Origin: Candidatus Bathyarchaeota archaeon
GTDB taxonomy: Archaea > Thermoproteota > Bathyarchaeia > Bathyarchaeales > UBA233
Assembly: GCA_007050895.1 (NCBI GenBank)
Contig: SMYP01000182.1
Coordinates: 1 to 8,694 of the forward strand
Length of the DNA: 8,694 nt
Direction: 5' to 3'
The notes beneath the pieces were generated by a model. It worked only from the letters and a program-made list of their open reading frames with translations, searched no databases and was not told where the DNA came from. How positions within the stretch are numbered: position 1 is the first letter of the stretch; each line of letters starts with the position of its first letter. The translations under genes were made by a program, and so were the position numbers. Shown here piece by piece: positions 7,619 through 8,694 of the stretch.

Positions 7619-8061
7619 TACTTTTTCACCTCTTTGTATACTAAGGCGCCGTTGGGGCAGTTTGCAACGCACGCTGGCATTTCCAGTTCCGCGCAGAGGT
7701 CACATTTTGAAACTACTTTGCCGGAAGAGTCCACTTTTATGGCGCCAAAGGGGCAGACCATGATGCATGTCCAGCAACCGATGCATTTCTCGGGGTCGTG
7801 GGCTACTAAGCCGGTTTCCTCGTCTTTTTTCATGGCGCCGGAGAGGCAGGCGGTAACGCAGGGTGCGTCTTCGCAGTGTCTGCACTGGATGGCGAAAGAA
7901 ACAGGTTTATGCACTTCCAGCTTTACTCGGCTGGTTGGGCGGGGGTTTTCCCTATTGTACGCTTTAATGATATCTTTTGATTTGGAATGCTGCACAGTGC
8001 AATAAACTTCGCAGAGTCCGCATCCAATGCAATGCTCTTCTTTTACAATGATTTTTCTCAA
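7618..8061 (-). CDS. Four-cluster [4Fe-4S] ferredoxin subunit (CooF/HycB/DmsB-like)
   Basis: Soluble electron carrier of 147 aa with 16 cysteines in four groups: C11-C14-C17-C21, C60-C63-C68-C72, C93-C96-C99-C103 and C120-C123-C131-C135. This is the layout of the DmsB/HycB/CooF/HydN family, which binds four [4Fe-4S] clusters. No signal peptide or membrane segment is seen, so it should be cytoplasmic. It is first in the operon and overlaps the FAD reductase by one base. A CooF-like ferredoxin next to this type of flavoprotein is known beside CO dehydrogenases. Here it most likely links the reductase to the ferredoxin domain of GltB2. The start codon is TTG (8061), supported by GAGGT seven bases upstream; no ATG or GTG start lies nearby in this frame. 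Family assignment is firm; the partner is inferred from the operon. Confidence 0.93.
   Translation of the reverse strand: MRKIIVKEEHCIGCGLCEVYCTVQHSKSKDIIKAYNRENPRPTSRVKLEVHKPVSFAIQCRHCEDAPCVTACLSGAMKKDEETGLVAHDPEKCIGCWTCIMVCPFGAIKVDSSGKVVSKCDLCAELEMPACVANCPNGALVYKEVKK
7626..7633 (-). promoter_or_regulatory. Ribosome binding site for the FAD oxidoreductase (AGAGGTGA)
   Basis: AGAGGTGA on the minus strand, seven bases before the ATG at 7618, is close to the full complement of the archaeal 16S 3' end. It is the strongest such site in the operon and fixes the start of the reductase. It lies within the last codons of the ferredoxin gene. Confidence 0.75.
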
Positions 8062-8068
8062 CGTTTAT

Positions 8069-8073
8069 ACCTC
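8069..8073 (-). promoter_or_regulatory. Ribosome binding site for the polyferredoxin gene (GAGGT)
   Basis: GAGGT on the minus strand lies seven bases before the TTG at 8061 and justifies that unusual start codon. It also implies a leadered operon mRNA. Confidence 0.6.
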
Positions 8074-8128
8074 GTTCTTTAGTAAGTGGGAGCGTGCGCA
8101 TATGACCACAGAAACAGTGAATCTATCA

Positions 8129-8139
8129 TTTTTTATGTA
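8129..8139 (-). promoter_or_regulatory. Candidate TATA box for the glutamate synthase operon
   Basis: On the minus strand this reads TACATAAAAAA. It would place transcription start about 25 bases downstream, near 8105, with a leader of roughly 40-45 nt before the TTG at 8061. No strong BRE is seen. A second minus-strand option is TTATATAG near 8255-8262, which would give a leader of about 170 nt. The choice is uncertain. Confidence 0.3.
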
Positions 8140-8174
8140 GAAAGCAGAACCTTCGGTGAATTTTTGTTCAGTAA

Positions 8175-8203
8175 AGTTAACGAGGGATCTACAAGAGTTA
8201 ACT
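8175..8203. repeat. Dyad AGTTAAC-15-GTTAACT in the divergent promoter region
   Basis: AGTTAAC (8175-8181) and GTTAACT (8197-8203) form a perfect 7-bp inverted repeat with a 15-bp spacer. Because GTTAAC is itself palindromic, the two copies also act as direct repeats spaced 21 bp, about two helical turns. This is a plausible operator for a dimeric or tetrameric regulator. Confidence 0.4.
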
Positions 8204-8240
8204 GCCATTTGCGTCACTTGTTCCATGGAAGGCGCATAAT

Positions 8241-8265
8241 CAGTTACATGTATTCTATATAACTG
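8241..8265. repeat. Dyad CAGTTA-13-TAACTG next to the plus-strand promoter
   Basis: CAGTTA (8241-8246) and TAACTG (8260-8265) are perfectly complementary 6-bp arms around an AT-rich centre that contains CTATATAA. The arms share the AGTTA core with the dyad at 8175-8203. The element ends about 12 bp before the candidate plus-strand TATA box, a position suited to an activator or repressor site. Confidence 0.4.
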
Positions 8266-8277
8266 TACTGAAAAGCA

Positions 8278-8284
8278 TTTATAT
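8278..8284 (+). promoter_or_regulatory. Candidate BRE/TATA box for the AbrB-PhoU gene
   Basis: TTTATAT at 8278-8284 is preceded by a purine-rich GAAAAG (8270-8275) that could act as a BRE. Transcription would start near 8305 and give a leader of about 30 nt before the ATG at 8338. The AT-rich run at 8303-8322 (ATATATATG-like) is an alternative but lies close to the start codon. Confidence 0.45.
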
Positions 8285-8337
8285 GTAAGGTAATGAATTA
8301 TAGGATATATATGAAATATATGTAGAGGCTAAGGCGC

Positions 8338-8694
8338 ATGGCAGAAAAAGACTTAGGGTATAGACGAGTCCAATGCACAGGAAGAGGCTCATACATAATA
8401 TCCCTGCCAAAAGAATGGGTACAAGACGTTGGACTGAAGAAAGGGAGCGAGATCGACTTCAATGTGCAACCAGACTCAACGCTAACTTTGGTTCCGAGGA
8501 AACTGAAAGAAAAATACGAAGAAAGCGACGGCTCCAAACTCAAAGAATACTACATTAACGTTGACGTTTCAGAGGAAGACCTCCAATCCACGCTTCGAAT
8601 GATAAAAGCCTTGTATGTCATAAGCGCTGACTTAATCCGTGTTCACTTCAAAGGTGCCGAAGATGTGATTAAATGCAAGAATATGATAAAGAGC
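8338..8694 (+). CDS. AbrB-domain PhoU-like regulator (3' end cut by window edge)
   Basis: The first 119 codons are visible and the frame is still open at the right edge. Residues about 8-55 form an AbrB/SpoVT-type swapped-hairpin DNA-binding domain, with the typical archaeal pattern GRGSYIISLPKEWV followed by GLKKGSEIDF and LTLVPR. After a charged linker, YYINVDVSEEDLQSTLRMIKALYVISADLIRVHF matches the segment that leads into the PhoU helical domain of archaeal phosphate-uptake regulators. Such AbrB-PhoU fusions are thought to act as transcriptional regulators linked to phosphate uptake; the target here is unknown. Start: the ATG at 8338 is preceded by AGAGG nine bases upstream, and an in-frame TAG lies at 8323-8325, so no longer start is possible. 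It is divergent from the glutamate synthase operon. The PhoU part is largely outside the window. Confidence 0.82.
   Translation, partial: MAEKDLGYRRVQCTGRGSYIISLPKEWVQDVGLKKGSEIDFNVQPDSTLTLVPRKLKEKYEESDGSKLKEYYINVDVSEEDLQSTLRMIKALYVISADLIRVHFKGAEDVIKCKNMIKS

Noticed and set aside
7634..8005. 123-codon plus-strand frame opposite the ferredoxin gene
   Set aside because: The opposite strand has 16 cysteines in perfect cluster spacing, so this frame is a shadow.
8102..8140. 12-codon ATG frame in the divergent spacer
   Set aside because: Too short, no ribosome binding site, and it overlaps the candidate minus-strand TATA box; chance occurrence is likely.

Overview
The window looks archaeal. The first gene is an archaeal-type alanyl-tRNA synthetase with the Cys-rich N-terminal extension that bacterial enzymes lack. 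The glutamate synthase is split into separate domain-sized proteins, as in many archaea. Shine-Dalgarno sites read GAGGTGA, GAGGT or AGGTG, TATA-like boxes replace -35/-10 promoters, and the last gene is an AbrB-PhoU type regulator of the archaeal kind. An uncultured Thermoproteota-like lineage such as Bathyarchaeia is my best guess, from general resemblance only. No mobile element, CRISPR array, tRNA or rRNA is visible.

Layout. Positions 2-2797 (+): alaS. Its reading frame is open to the left edge, so the true start is probably outside the window. Positions 2798-2890: a short convergent spacer. Positions 2891-8061 (-): one tight five-gene operon. In transcription order it encodes a 16-cysteine polyferredoxin, an FAD/NAD(P)H oxidoreductase, glutamate synthase domain 1 (glutaminase), domain 2 (FMN synthase with an N-terminal 2[4Fe-4S] ferredoxin) and domain 3 (GXGXG helix). 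Junctions are overlaps or zero spacing, so translation is probably coupled. Positions 8062-8337: a divergent promoter region of 276 bp with TATA-like boxes and two dyads built from AGTTA/TAACT half-sites. Positions 8338-8694 (+): the 5' part of an AbrB/PhoU-like regulator, cut by the right edge.

How the genes fit together. The operon reads as a complete but non-canonical glutamate synthase. Domain 1 releases ammonia from glutamine, domain 2 aminates 2-oxoglutarate at the FMN site, and domain 3 is the structural helix that joins them in fused GltB. No GltD-type small subunit is present. Electrons would instead come from NAD(P)H (probably NADH) through the FAD reductase and the four-cluster ferredoxin. 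That pair resembles the CooF plus flavin-NADH-oxidoreductase module found beside CO dehydrogenases. This electron-input arrangement is the most interesting feature of the window. The divergent regulator and the dyads between the promoters may form a local control circuit, which is inference.
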